The notes: generated by a model from the sequence alone, not told the origin. DNA of 64,000 bases from Nitrospira japonica (GCF_900169565.1 NZ_LT828648.1:372001-436000); one strand, 5' to 3'; positions 16,658 to 26,442 are shown, counted from the first letter of the stretch. Translations and numbers: made by a program.

Positions 16658-17062
16658 CTAATGGAACGCCGTCGACCGCCGGTTCACTGATTCGAAGATT
16701 TCATCTCGTAGTTGGTCCACAGCCATGTCTTTCGAGATGACGGTGGTGGCTCCGGCCGCCCGCATGGTCTGACGCGTCTCTTCAGTCGCATACACGGAAA
16801 TCCCAATCACGACAACGTGAGGAAAGGCCTGTTTAATTCTCGCCGTGGCATTGATCCCATCCAACCGTGGCATGCTGATGTCCATCACCACGACGGAAGG
16901 CCTGACCTGGTGAACCCGAAGGACCGCTTCTTCACCGTCACAGGCTTCGCCAACCACCGTCATGCCTGGATAGGCCGCCAGAATATTCCGTAATGATTCC
17001 CGAATCGCCTTGATATCATCGACGATCAGGACGCGAATGGTGTCTTCCTTCACCGTATCCAT
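16658..17062 (-). CDS. Single-domain response regulator
   Basis: 134 residues, receiver domain only: D15-D16 pair (LIVDDIKAI), phospho-acceptor D61 (VVVMDISMP), conserved Thr/Ser and Lys near GATTVISKD. No output domain. AGGAG precedes ATG 17062 by eight bases. It is divergent from a MEDS-domain sensor gene with a 26-bp palindrome between them, so the two are likely controlled together and may act in one pathway. Related to the regulator at 9542-9991. Confidence 0.87.
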   Translation of the reverse strand: MDTVKEDTIRVLIVDDIKAIRESLRNILAAYPGMTVVGEACDGEEAVLRVHQVRPSVVVMDISMPRLDGINATARIKQAFPHVVVIGISVYATEETRQTMRAAGATTVISKDMAVDQLRDEIFESVNRRSTAFH

Positions 17063-17138
17063 GCGCTTGCTCCTGTGACTTGTAGAATGATGATAAGAGT
17101 TTCGGCACCACCGTATTATCCCTAGGTAGTGTCATCGG

Positions 17139-17164
17139 GCCCACTGGGAGTACTCCCAGTGGGC
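17139..17164. promoter_or_regulatory. 26-bp perfect palindrome in a divergent promoter region
   Basis: The half-site GCCCACTGGGAGT is followed directly by its exact complement, with no spacer. It lies 77 bp upstream of the response regulator start and 84 bp upstream of the MEDS gene start. Just beside it (17117-17130) is ATTATCCCTAGGTA, also with a CTAG core. Such length and symmetry suggest a dimer-binding operator or a cruciform. It may instead be a hairpin formed in RNA. Confidence 0.5.
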
Positions 17165-17247
17165 AGTCATATGGCCGCAAATGCCTCAATTGCATTCCTC
17201 GCCAATTGTCTGCTAGCTTTTAGGGCCATGTGTACGTAGAGGGTCTC

Positions 17248-17859
17248 ATGCAGGCATCGGGAATTCGTGGCGTAGGTGACATTCCCTGGGGTGCCCACCT
17301 CTGTGCGTTCTATCGCGATCGTCTCGAGCTCCAACATCTGTGCGCCTCCTTTCTGGCAGCAGGGCTGGAACAAGGGCAATACTGCCTCTGGATTACCGGG
17401 CCTCCCGTCGAGGAGCAACAAGCCGTGAAGGCGCTGACGGAAGCCATGCCCACCGCGCAACAGTATCTGGATCGCAAACAAATTGAGATCGTGCCCTATA
17501 CGGAATGGTATGTGCGTGACGGTCGGTTTGATCGGCACGCCGTCATTCGCCGGTGGGAGGAAAAAGCGATCGTAGCGGCGCAGGAGGGCTATGAGGGCAT
17601 CCGCATTACCGGTAACCCAGCATGGCTGCATACGGAAGCCCAGTGGTTGGAATTCGGCGTGTATGAGCGGGAAGTGGATCTCGCGTTGCGCCGCCAACGC
17701 ATTATTGCCCTCTGTACCTACCCCAAGCAGCAGTGCGATTTAGATCAAATGGGTCGCGTCATGCGAAATCATAGCCATGCGATCTATCGGCAGTCGCTCT
17801 CCCAGTTCGAGTGGCATAGCGTCACGGTCGGTGATGAACTCTGCCAAGAGAATCCGTAA
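17248..17859 (+). CDS. MEDS-domain sensory protein
   Basis: 203 residues from ATG 17248, preferred because GAGGG lies four bases upstream; a GTG at 17230 is in frame. The sequence opens ASGIRGVGDIPWGAHLCAFY, the hallmark of the MEDS (DcmR-type sensory) domain, and continues with LAAGLEQGQYCLWITGPP and the late IRITGNPAWL. MEDS domains are thought to bind small molecules and often sit on kinases or regulators; here the domain stands alone without output. Opposite a single-domain response regulator, it may feed a phosphorelay through an unlinked kinase. Confidence 0.85.
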   Translation: MQASGIRGVGDIPWGAHLCAFYRDRLELQHLCASFLAAGLEQGQYCLWITGPPVEEQQAVKALTEAMPTAQQYLDRKQIEIVPYTEWYVRDGRFDRHAVIRRWEEKAIVAAQEGYEGIRITGNPAWLHTEAQWLEFGVYEREVDLALRRQRIIALCTYPKQQCDLDQMGRVMRNHSHAIYRQSLSQFEWHSVTVGDELCQENP

Positions 17860-18150
17860 TCGTTAAAATAGTTCCTACTGCTGTTGTCTGCACAGGCGTT
17901 CCCGCCTCCGCGAGCGATCGTTGGAAGAGCTTGCACATCAGGCAAGCCTCGGACACTTTGAATCTTTCACGGATTCGGTACTGGGGTCATCCCAATCGGC
18001 GCTACCAATCATCATTTAAATGCTTGCCTGGAATCGAAAGCTGCGGGAATCCGTGGTCCTGCTCGATCAGGCTTCCCTTTGTCCTATGGATTGTCCGATG
18101 CGAAGAAAAACAATGATCGTGGGGACGCTGCAACCCTTTGATGTTAGTGG

Positions 18151-18223
18151 TGAGCCGCCTGGGACTCGAACCCAGGGCCCTCGCCTTAAAAGGGCGATGC
18201 TCTACCGTCTGAGCTAGCGGCTC
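18151..18223 (-). tRNA. tRNA-Lys (anticodon TTT)
   Basis: A full 73-base cloverleaf on the minus strand: acceptor GAGCCGC/GCGGCTC, D arm GCTC-AGACGGTA-GAGC, anticodon arm TCGCC-CTTTTAA-GGCGA giving anticodon TTT, T arm CTGGG-TTCGAGT-CCCAG, discriminator A. CCA is not encoded. Confidence 0.95.
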
Positions 18224-18406
18224 ACGCGTGCGAGAATGCGAGGGATTCAGCGGAGCTGGAGACAGTACCGGTTTCAGCGTAGCGTGTCAATTGGTCCATT
18301 GTGTCAGAAAGTGTGCCCATTTCTCTCGAAAAGTCTGTTTCCCTCCGTCACCGCTCGGCCGTGGCCTTCGGTCGTCGAGCCTCGGCCAGTAAGCGTTCCA
18401 ACCGGG

Positions 18407-18604
18407 TCAACTCGACGGCTCCCCTTCCTCTCTTCGATTGCAGCCGGAAGGCTCGCCCACCGACCATGCGGCCGTTGATCTTGACCATTCGGCCGTGGTC
18501 GTTCGCACATGCCGGATGAGCTCGGCCCCTGACGTGTCGCGCTTCTTTTCTGCGTCCAATTTCGCTTTGAGCGGTGCCGGAAGCTGAATGCTGAGACGCT
18601 GCAT
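18407..18604 (-). CDS. Ribbon-helix-helix-type small regulator
   Basis: 65 residues starting MQRLSIQLPAPLKAKLDAEK, a short strand followed by helix, then SGAELIRHVRTTTAEW. This is the layout of Arc/CopG-type ribbon-helix-helix DNA-binding proteins, where the first strand reads the DNA. A close AGGA precedes the ATG. The promoter holds three CTAG-centred boxes, suggesting self-repression. It may be an antitoxin left without its toxin. Neighbours are decayed genes, so function is uncertain. Confidence 0.5.
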   Translation of the reverse strand: MQRLSIQLPAPLKAKLDAEKKRDTSGAELIRHVRTTTAEWSRSTAAWSVGEPSGCNRREEGEPSS

Positions 18605-18614
18605 TTTCCTGTGT

Positions 18615-18660
18615 ACCTCTAGGTATTTGGATATCTAGATACCCAAAACACCTAGACGGT
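18615..18660. promoter_or_regulatory. Three CTAG-centred boxes upstream of the ribbon-helix-helix gene
   Basis: ACCTCTAGGT, TATCTAGATA (perfect palindrome) and ACCTAGACGGT follow one another; their CTAG cores begin at 18619, 18635 and 18652, that is 16 and 17 bp apart. Tandem boxes at this spacing, just upstream of the start at 18604, fit a row of ribbon-helix-helix dimers. Confidence 0.5.
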
Positions 18661-18714
18661 ATCAAGTGGGGTTGGTTGATGGGTAACAAGGTATCTGGTA
18701 GAGTCCGCGCCGCG

Positions 18715-18917
18715 ATGCCTCGCCCCAAGTCTTCGAAAACCCGAAAACAATGCGGACTTCGGCTCGATCCTTATCCAATGCGTGAAGTGAGCACTTGACG
18801 GTCGATCAGCAAAGATTTCTCAATGAGCTCGTCGAGGAAGCTCTTCGGGATCTACCGAAGAAGTACAGGGACAAGGCGAAAGGGAAGGCTGACTGTACGG
18901 TCAGCACGTTCATCTAG
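18715..18917 (+). pseudogene. Frameshifted small CopG-like protein
   Basis: ATG 18715 opens MPRPKSSKTRKQCGLRLDPYP and runs to a stop at 18796. From 18795 the next frame continues smoothly: LTVDQQRFLNELVEEALRDL and then a Lys-rich tail, ending at 18915. Read together the parts give one basic protein of about 67 residues, like short CopG-type regulators. A one-base change around 18790-18796 separates them. It could be real decay or a base-call error. Confidence 0.5.
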
Positions 18918-18932
18918 AATAAAGGAGAGACC

Positions 18933-19232
18933 ATGCAGCTGGTGATCATCGTCCTGAGCCTACTCTTTGCTGCCTGCTCGACCCTCGGCAATCCCGTCCT
19001 AGACAAGAAGCCGACAGATTGGCCGCCGCCGACAATGACCAAAGCACAATTGATTCAGGAACTCGGTCCCCCGAAATCGACATCCACACGCACGATTGGC
19101 GGCAAGCAGATTGAAGTCCTGTTGTGGGCGTATACGAAGTCCGTGATGTTCACCTCGAGAAGCAAGATCCTGTCTGTTGAGTTTGAGGGAGAGACGATGG
19201 TCGATAAAGTGTGGTCACAAACAGAGAAGTGA
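18933..19232 (+). CDS. Small lipoprotein, SmpA/BamE-like pattern
   Basis: 99 residues. Lipoprotein signal QLVIIVLSLLFAAC, then PTDWPPPTMTKAQLIQELGPP, TSTRTIGGKQIEVLLWAY and a last strand ILSVEFEGETMVDKVW. The helix followed by a glycine-proline turn and three strands is like the SmpA/OmlA (BamE) fold of outer-membrane-anchored proteins. AAAGGAG sits directly upstream. It lies within an otherwise decayed patch, yet looks intact. Confidence 0.65.
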   Translation: MQLVIIVLSLLFAACSTLGNPVLDKKPTDWPPPTMTKAQLIQELGPPKSTSTRTIGGKQIEVLLWAYTKSVMFTSRSKILSVEFEGETMVDKVWSQTEK

Positions 19233-19236
19233 AGAT

Positions 19237-19440
19237 ATGAGAACGCTCGCCGCCTGTATCGCCCTTCTCCTCGGATGCGGGGTAAACTCCTCCCTAGCGA
19301 AATGAAAAAGCAGTGGCTGTTGCCAAAGGTGAAGTAAGCAACCAGTCGTAAGATGCGACTGGCGATGGAGGTGCTGAAAGAAGTATGGCGCACGGAGACG
19401 GAGGCTGAGGTTATCTCGGAGGTGCGGGCTGATACCTAAA
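19237..19440 (+). pseudogene. Remnant of a lipoprotein gene
   Basis: ATG 19237, four bases after the previous stop, encodes MRTLAACIALLLGCGVNSSL and ends after 22 residues: a lipoprotein signal with no mature part. Further on, a second in-frame piece (MRLAMEVLKEVWRTETE, from 19352) ends at 19440. The signal with no body suggests a gene cut down by deletions. The link between the two pieces is inferred. Confidence 0.4.
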
Positions 19441-19464
19441 GAAGGGGAGCACGGTACGCTATGG

Positions 19465-19644
19465 CTATCGTGCGGGTGATCGTTTGGTACTGACGGATGT
19501 CCCTGCATCGAAGCTGTGCGCTCGCTCAATATCCGCCGGTTGCATCTTGGACTTCAACGTATCCAAACCTGACTTGTGTTCCAGGCTTCCAGATATAGCG
19601 TAGGCCTTGGAATACCAAGCATAGGCCTGGACATAGTCACACAT
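19465..19644 (-). pseudogene. C-terminal fragment of a Sel1-repeat protein
   Basis: A 59-residue frame reads CDYVQAYAWYSKAYAISGS, then LKSKMQPADIERAH. That is the last repeat and cap of Sel1/TPR-like proteins (usual form YVQAYMWYxxA ... MTPxQIxxAQ). Nothing upstream supplies the earlier repeats or a signal peptide; an in-frame stop lies five codons before the ATG. It is probably a leftover from a deleted gene. Confidence 0.55.
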
Positions 19645-19768
19645 CGCTCCGCTTAATTATCGATTCAGACAGGCAGGCATGTGAGTATTGGTCGCAATGT
19701 TTGCAGATCATCTCTCCATCCTTTGTGATCCAGGAAGCCGAGACGGGAAGAGCCGGAGGGATCAGCGC

Positions 19769-20371
19769 CTACTGTTCCGTCGGGTGACGACGATCCCAAC
19801 AGTCGGCGCAGAGTCCATACAACTCTAACCGCTGGCGGCCCAGGAAGAACCCATTGCGTTGAGCGACGGCACGTGCGTGTTTGGCAATGTCTGGGTTATG
19901 AAATTCCCAAATGCCTCTGCAGTCTGTGCAGAGAAGGTGATCATGCTGCCCCGTCAACGTCACATGGTCATAGTGCATCTGCGTGCCAAAGCGATGGGCT
20001 TGCGCGATGCCTGCACGACAAAAGAGATTCATGTTCTTGTAGATGGTCGCGAGCCCAAAGCGCCGCTGCTGTCTCAGGAAGTGGTGAAACAGCGTCCGGG
20101 CTGTCACATGGTCATGTTTCGCAAAGGCCGCTAGGATGGTCTCGCGCACCTGGCTTCGCTTGAGCCGGTGCTGGCGCTCGTAAGCGCTGAGGAGCCGGCG
20201 AGCTTCCTCGAGTCGATTGACAGAGCGGAGCTTAGGGCTTCGTGGCATGAGCGGTCGTGCTAACCGGTTGAGCGTTGGGACGAGCGGATTCTCGGGGTCT
20301 ACAGATATGACGAGTGGCAACGTCTCAACATCACCTGGTGGCTGAAAACAAACCGGTTGAGTCGATGGCAC
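19769..20371 (-). CDS. Fur-family transcriptional regulator
   Basis: The Fur core covers about residues 65-195: winged helix (SQVRETILAAFAKHDHVTAR, GLATIYKNMNLF), then the metal-binding dimer domain with THE His-rich segment MHYDHVTLTGQHDHLLC and two CxxC pairs (CTDC and CADC) for structural zinc. The frame is open from a GTG at 20371 to give 200 residues; an ATG at 20248 gives a more usual 159. Neither has a clear ribosome site. Target metal (iron, zinc or peroxide sensing) cannot be told. Confidence 0.85.
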   Translation of the reverse strand: MPSTQPVCFQPPGDVETLPLVISVDPENPLVPTLNRLARPLMPRSPKLRSVNRLEEARRLLSAYERQHRLKRSQVRETILAAFAKHDHVTARTLFHHFLRQQRRFGLATIYKNMNLFCRAGIAQAHRFGTQMHYDHVTLTGQHDHLLCTDCRGIWEFHNPDIAKHARAVAQRNGFFLGRQRLELYGLCADCWDRRHPTEQ

Positions 20372-20587
20372 TCATCAGTCTGGCGGGCTAAAGGGGTTGG
20401 TTCCATCGCGGCCGAGGGTACCCTTCTGAAGATTTGTTCATTCAGGAAGCCGAGAGGGTCAGCGGGCTTGGGCAGATATAAAGTGCTAGGCGGAGAGGCT
20501 CACCAGTGGCCCTCCGCCTGCCACAAGAAGGGCATGCCTAGCCGGAAGATGTGGCGGAGGCTACTGTGTCGAACCGGAGCAGTCGGC

Positions 20588-22045
<1,458 letters not shown>

Positions 22046-22150
22046 TCAAGAAGCGCGGGGGATTTGTTGACTGACCGCCTCCTGCGGTGTTAGCATGTGC
22101 TTTCGTCTGAACACCGCATTTCGATTGAACATTGTTGCAATCCGACGTGT

Positions 22151-22226
22151 GGGGCTGTAGCGCAGCTGGGAGCGCGCGTGAATGGCATTCACGAGGTCGC
22201 GGGTTCAATCCCCGCCAGCTCCACCA
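22151..22226 (+). tRNA. tRNA-Ala (anticodon GGC), CCA encoded
   Basis: 76 bases: acceptor GGGGCTG/CAGCTCC with one G-U pair, anticodon arm CGTGA-ATGGCAT-TCACG giving GGC, T arm GCGGG-TTCAATC-CCCGC, and a genomic CCA end. The last 27 bases including CCA recur downstream at 22372-22398. Confidence 0.95.
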
Positions 22227-22228
22227 AA
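22202..22228 (+). repeat. Direct repeat, copy 1 (3' end of tRNA-Ala)
   Basis: The T-arm, acceptor 3' strand, CCA and the two following bases of tRNA-Ala. It is identical over 27 bases to 22372-22398. Site-specific recombinases use just this part of tRNA genes as an attachment site. Confidence 0.8.
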
Positions 22229-22249
22229 TCAAGTCGTCGTCCGTAGAAT

Positions 22250-22322
22250 GGAACCCGCGACCGGGGGTTCCGAAGGGGGTGCGCCCCCTTCGTGGGGAGC
22301 AGGCGAGGGGGATGGCCCCCTC
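22250..22322. repeat. Three successive GC-rich hairpins after tRNA-Ala
   Basis: Stem 1: GGAACCC 22250-22256 with GGGTTCC 22265-22271. Stem 2: CGAAGGGGG 22271-22279 with CCCCCTTCG 22284-22292, loop TGCG. Stem 3: GAGGGGG 22305-22311 with CCCCCTC 22316-22322, loop ATGG. All are perfect. They lie between the tRNA and the duplicated tRNA end. They may be tRNA terminators or a palindromic repeat that entered here. Confidence 0.6.
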
Positions 22323-22371
22323 AGCAAGAGTCGGTGAGAGATGTTTCAGACTCGAACCGACGAGGGAGCGT

Positions 22372-22398
22372 GGTTCAATCCCCGCCAGCTCCACCAAA
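22372..22398 (+). repeat. Direct repeat, copy 2 (duplicated tRNA-Ala end)
   Basis: Exact copy of 22202-22228 with no tRNA 5' half before it, 170 bp apart from copy 1. It looks like the far attachment site left when an element inserted in the tRNA gene was deleted internally, or a local duplication. Confidence 0.7.
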
Positions 22399-22629
22399 CC
22401 TTGCTTGCGCGTGCCGTCGGCTGTTCACCGGTTTATCGGAATCCACGCCGACGGATAACCACCTCAAGTGATTCAGTGAATTTTCGGTTCAGCCGGCAGC
22501 GGATAAACACCTTTAGTCATCTTAGACAGGACATGAAGCCTCTCTTCCCATTCATGCGCCTCCCGCCCGCGCTTCGCTAGGCCGATCTTTACCTGACATA
22601 CTTGTTCACCTTCTCTATCGAGCATCAAT
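22399..22629. other. Gene-free leader ahead of the ABC-F gene
   Basis: With 22227-22371 this makes some 400 bases without a protein gene. Past the duplicated tRNA end nothing but a possible promoter for the ABC-F gene is expected. No structure or ORF of note. Confidence 0.5.
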
Positions 22630-24498
22630 ATGCTGCAAATCGAGTCTGTCCATAAGCAATTCTCCACCAAGGTGCTGTTCAACGACGCGTCCGCTCATCT
22701 GCGGCCTCACAGCCGTGTCGGGCTCGTCGGTCCGAACGGGACCGGAAAAACCACGCTGTTCAAGATGATTCTCGGAGAGGAGTCTCCGGACGAGGGCGCG
22801 ATTCGGAAGCGGCCCCGCCTGCAGATCGGCTATCTTCCCCAGGAACTCGAAACGATCTCGGGAAAGACCGCCCTGGACGCCGCCCATCGGGATCAGTATC
22901 CCGAGCATGAGGCCAAACGCATTCTTTCCGGTCTCGGGTTCAGCGAAGCCGACTTCGCGCGACCGGTGGAAAACCTCTCGGGTGGATACCGAATGCGCGT
23001 GGCGTTGGCGCACCTGCTGCTGTCCAACCCGGACGTGCTCATGCTGGACGAGCCCACCAACCACCTGGACAAGCCGACGCAACGATGGTTCGAAGACTTC
23101 CTCCTGAACTCGAAGCTGACGCTGCTCGTGATCAGCCACGACACGGCCTTTCTCGATCGCACCGTGACGCACATTTGGGAGTTGCGCGACCGGAGCATCC
23201 AGGAATTCCGCGGCAACTATACGAAGTTCCGGGAACTGCGCGCCGAACGCGACGCGCAGCTACACGCGGCCGCCAACCGCCAGGCCAAGGAAGTGGCACG
23301 GGTCCAGCAATTCGTGGATCGGTTCCGCTATCAGGCCAACAAGGCCCGTCAGGTCCAGTCACGCATCAAACAATTGGAAAAGGTCAAGTTAATCGAGCTC
23401 CAGCGGGACACCAAACGCGTGAAGTTCAGGTTTCCACTGCCCTCGACCAGCGGCCGCCACGTGCTGGACTTGGCCGGTGTTTCCAAACGCTACGGCGAGA
23501 AGATCGTCTATGGCTCCCTGGATTTTTCGGTCGAGCGGGGGCAGCGGATCGCACTGGTCGGCGAAAACGGCGCGGGCAAGAGCACGCTCCTGAAGATGCT
23601 GGCCGGTGTGCTGCCCCCCGATAAAGGCACGCGCACGGTCGGCCACGGCGTCAGCCTCCACTATTTCGCCCAACATCAGGCCGAAACGCTCAATCCCGAA
23701 CATACAATCCTAGAGTCCCTTGGCGAAGTCTCGAGTACCGCGGAAACCAATTTTCTGCGTGGACTGGCCGGCGCCTTCCTATTCTCCGGTCCCGACCAGA
23801 AAAAACCGGTCAAGGCGCTGAGCGGAGGCGAGCGCAACAGGGTGGCGCTGGCCCGGATGCTGGTCGAGCCGGCCAATACGCTCTTGTTGGACGAGCCGAC
23901 GAACCACCTGGATCCGGCGTCCGTCGACGTGCTCACCGACGCATTGACCGAATTTCCGGGGACGATCATCTTCATCTCCCACGATCCCACGTTCCTGACC
24001 CGCATCTCGACGCGCATCGTCGAGATCGAGGAGGGAAAGGCGCGGAACTTCTTCGGCGATTATGAATATTATTTATGGAAGAAGGCGCAGGAGCTGGAAT
24101 CGATCAAAGAGAACAGCGAGGAGCTGGAGGACGCAAAATCCGGTCAGAAAGGAGCCAAGGCCGGTCAGCCGGGAACGCCCGCCCCGACCAAGGCCATGAC
24201 GTCCCAGTCACAGCCGAAATCCTCGGCGGGAGACCGGAGAGACCTGAACAAGACGCAGGCCCGCCTGGAGAAACAAGTCGCGCGCGCCGAGTCCGATATC
24301 GCGGACCAGGAAGGGCGCATCAAGGAGCGCGATCAGGTGCTCGCGGATCCCACCCTTTATCAGGATCTTCCCAAGTGGAACGGCCTGCATCAAGAGCAGG
24401 AATCCTGGAAGAAGGAATTGGAACGGCTCACCGCCCGATGGGAGTCGCTGTCTGCAGAACTCACCGACGTGAAACAAAAACTCGAAGCCCTGACCTGA
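22630..24498 (+). CDS. ABC-F family ATPase
   Basis: 622 residues with two ABC cassettes and no membrane part: Walker A GPNGTGKT at 34-41 and GENGAGKS near 316-323, each with LSGG signature and LDEPTNHLD. The inter-cassette linker (about 210-260, RYQANKARQVQSRIKQLE) is the P-site tRNA-interaction motif, and a helical coiled C-terminus (540-620) is of the Uup/YheS kind. ABC-F proteins bind the ribosomal E site and relieve stalling, or protect from antibiotics. The exact subgroup (Uup or YheS) is unsure. Confidence 0.92.
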   Translation: MLQIESVHKQFSTKVLFNDASAHLRPHSRVGLVGPNGTGKTTLFKMILGEESPDEGAIRKRPRLQIGYLPQELETISGKTALDAAHRDQYPEHEAKRILSGLGFSEADFARPVENLSGGYRMRVALAHLLLSNPDVLMLDEPTNHLDKPTQRWFEDFLLNSKLTLLVISHDTAFLDRTVTHIWELRDRSIQEFRGNYTKFRELRAERDAQLHAAANRQAKEVARVQQFVDRFRYQANKARQVQSRIKQLEKVKLIELQRDTKRVKFRFPLPSTSGRHVLDLAGVSKRYGEKIVYGSLDFSVERGQRIALVGENGAGKSTLLKMLAGVLPPDKGTRTVGHGVSLHYFAQHQAETLNPEHTILESLGEVSSTAETNFLRGLAGAFLFSGPDQKKPVKALSGGERNRVALARMLVEPANTLLLDEPTNHLDPASVDVLTDALTEFPGTIIFISHDPTFLTRISTRIVEIEEGKARNFFGDYEYYLWKKAQELESIKENSEELEDAKSGQKGAKAGQPGTPAPTKAMTSQSQPKSSAGDRRDLNKTQARLEKQVARAESDIADQEGRIKERDQVLADPTLYQDLPKWNGLHQEQESWKKELERLTARWESLSAELTDVKQKLEALT

Positions 24499-24592
24499 CG
24501 GCCGGAACCGGATCCGATTCCGCCGGCGAACTCTTATCGGACGCTGTTGGTGATCATTCAGAAACGCCAGGAAGGGAAACGGATCTCACGGG

Positions 24593-24982
24593 TTAGGGCG
24601 AGGACTTGATCGTTTCTTCCAAATAATAGTACAGCCAGCGGTTCTTCTCTTTCGTCACGACCTCATCCCAGACGACCCCGATCAAGTACCCCTTTTCCCA
24701 GGGTTTGACCCAAGCAACCGCGCCGTTCAGCTTTTCCTGCTGCTCCATGCGGTCGGAATCGAGGAATGCCAGCGATACCGTGACACGCTCCCCCATGCCG
24801 AGCGTTTCCTTGGCATGGAGACCGGCCCCGACCTTGTTGACGTTGTCCAGGACGGCCGTGATGGCCTTGGACCCGCTCTTGGGAGATACCAGAGCAGATC
24901 CGACCAGCGTCGCGCGAACGAGCTTACGCCGCTCGCTCGCCGTGGTTGCGGCCGGAGCCGATTTGGATTCCGACTTTTTCAT
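24593..24982 (-). CDS. PilZ-domain protein
   Basis: 129 residues. The c-di-GMP site is suggested by ERRKLVRATL (RxxxR form) near residue 17 and by LDNVNKVGAGL in the place of the usual D/NxSxxG, with a beta-barrel following (RVTVSLAFLD, NGAVAWVKPWEKGYLIGVVW). The second motif is not perfect, so c-di-GMP binding is likely but unsure. It converges with the ABC-F gene. The GGDEF cyclase at 43955 could supply the ligand. Confidence 0.75.
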   Translation of the reverse strand: MKKSESKSAPAATTASERRKLVRATLVGSALVSPKSGSKAITAVLDNVNKVGAGLHAKETLGMGERVTVSLAFLDSDRMEQQEKLNGAVAWVKPWEKGYLIGVVWDEVVTKEKNRWLYYYLEETIKSSP

Positions 24983-25036
24983 GGACTACGTATAAGTATA
25001 ACCGATAGGAATTCTTTGTCCATCGAGAATATGGCC

Positions 25037-26332
25037 CTACCGATCCTTGGGGCGGAAGTATCGACGACCCCGAAGCGGCTCGGGCAGATGCGTTTGGCTT
25101 TCCGCCGCTTTGGGATCGTCGTGGACGTACCGATAGCCTTTTCCGTACCCCTGATCCCGCATCAGCGAGGTCACCGCATTACGCAGATGAAGCGGAACAC
25201 CAAGATTTCCGAAGGATTTGGCATCGTTCATCGCTTCGAGCAGGCCGACGTAGGAGGCATTATCCTTGGTCCTGGTGGCCAGATACGTCGTTCCCTGCGC
25301 CAGGTTGATCTGCGCTTCCGGTAATCCGACGAACTGGACCGCCTGGGCCACCGCCGTAGCCACCAACAAACCGGTCGGATCCGCATTTCCCACGTCCTCG
25401 GACGCGAAAATGACGAGCCGCCTGGCGATGAATTTGGGATCTTCTCCCGCCTCCAGCATCCGCGCCAGCCAATAGAGCGCCCCGTCTGGATCGGAGTCTC
25501 TCAGACTCTTGATGTAGGCGGAGATGAGGTTATAGTGCTCCTCGCCTGCCTTGTCGTACCGGAGCGTCTTCGTAAGCAGCGCCGCTTCCATTGCCGGATC
25601 GTCGACCCGTCTGACATCGGTCTCGTTCGAGGAGACCTGTCCCGCGACGAATTCCAGTGCGGTCAGCAGCGAACGGGCATCGCCGTTCGCATAGTTCAGG
25701 AGCCGCCGTTTCGCTTCGTCGGTCAGTTCCAGGCGAGTCGCCCCCAATCCCGCTTCGACATCGTGGAGCGCACGGTTCAAGATCCGTTCGAGCGCCTCTT
25801 CCGTCAGCGGTTGCAGGGTGACGACCAGCGACCTGGATAGGAGCGGCGCGATGACTTCGAAGGACGGATTTTCCGTCGTCGCGCCAACCAAAATGATCGT
25901 CCCGCGTTCGACGTGCGGAAGAAACGCGTCCTGCTGCGCCTTGTTGAAACGATGGATTTCGTCGACGAAGAGCACCGTCCGCCGGCCGCTCGTCGCCAAC
26001 CGATGTTCCGCCGTCTTGATGATCTCGCGTAGTTCGGGAATGCCGCCGGTGACCGCCGAGAAGGACACGAACTGCGCCTTCGTATGCCGCGCAATCAGGG
26101 AGGCGAGCGTCGTCTTGCCGCATCCCGGGGGCCCCCAGAAAATCAGCGACGCCAGACGGTCCGATTCAATGGCCTTGCGCAACGGCCGATCAGGCCCGAC
26201 GACGGCCTCCTGTCCCGCCAGATCCTCGAAGGAGCGCGGACGGAGGCGTTCGGCGAGCGGAGATGTTCCGGCACTCTTCTCCGGACTGGGTTCCGCAAAG
26301 AGATCCAATCGATCGTGTGTGTCGCGCGGCAT
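25037..26332 (-). CDS. rarA: Replication-associated recombination protein A
   Basis: 431 residues, usual length for RarA/MgsA. AAA+ core with Walker A GPPGCGKT at 67-74, Walker B FVDEIHR near 122, sensor region NPSFEVIAPLLSRS, then the tetramerising C-terminal part (AYIKSLRDSDPDGALYWLARM). Binds single-stranded DNA and SSB at stalled forks. Divergent from the alpha/beta hydrolase gene. Confidence 0.95.
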   Translation of the reverse strand: MPRDTHDRLDLFAEPSPEKSAGTSPLAERLRPRSFEDLAGQEAVVGPDRPLRKAIESDRLASLIFWGPPGCGKTTLASLIARHTKAQFVSFSAVTGGIPELREIIKTAEHRLATSGRRTVLFVDEIHRFNKAQQDAFLPHVERGTIILVGATTENPSFEVIAPLLSRSLVVTLQPLTEEALERILNRALHDVEAGLGATRLELTDEAKRRLLNYANGDARSLLTALEFVAGQVSSNETDVRRVDDPAMEAALLTKTLRYDKAGEEHYNLISAYIKSLRDSDPDGALYWLARMLEAGEDPKFIARRLVIFASEDVGNADPTGLLVATAVAQAVQFVGLPEAQINLAQGTTYLATRTKDNASYVGLLEAMNDAKSFGNLGVPLHLRNAVTSLMRDQGYGKGYRYVHDDPKAAESQTHLPEPLRGRRYFRPKDR

Positions 26333-26442
26333 GGAGAATTCTATACGGCTTTTTCAAACGACTGCAAATCGTGACCGGCAGAGGGCAGCGCTTGACGGCA
26401 TCGAGCCGATGTTGCTAGGACACAGGCTTTCGGGAGGCAATC

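Noticed and set aside
18348-18728. 126-residue minus-strand frame over the ribbon-helix-helix gene
   Set aside because: In another frame, Arg-rich, and passes through the CTAG boxes; the 65-residue frame has the sensible fold.
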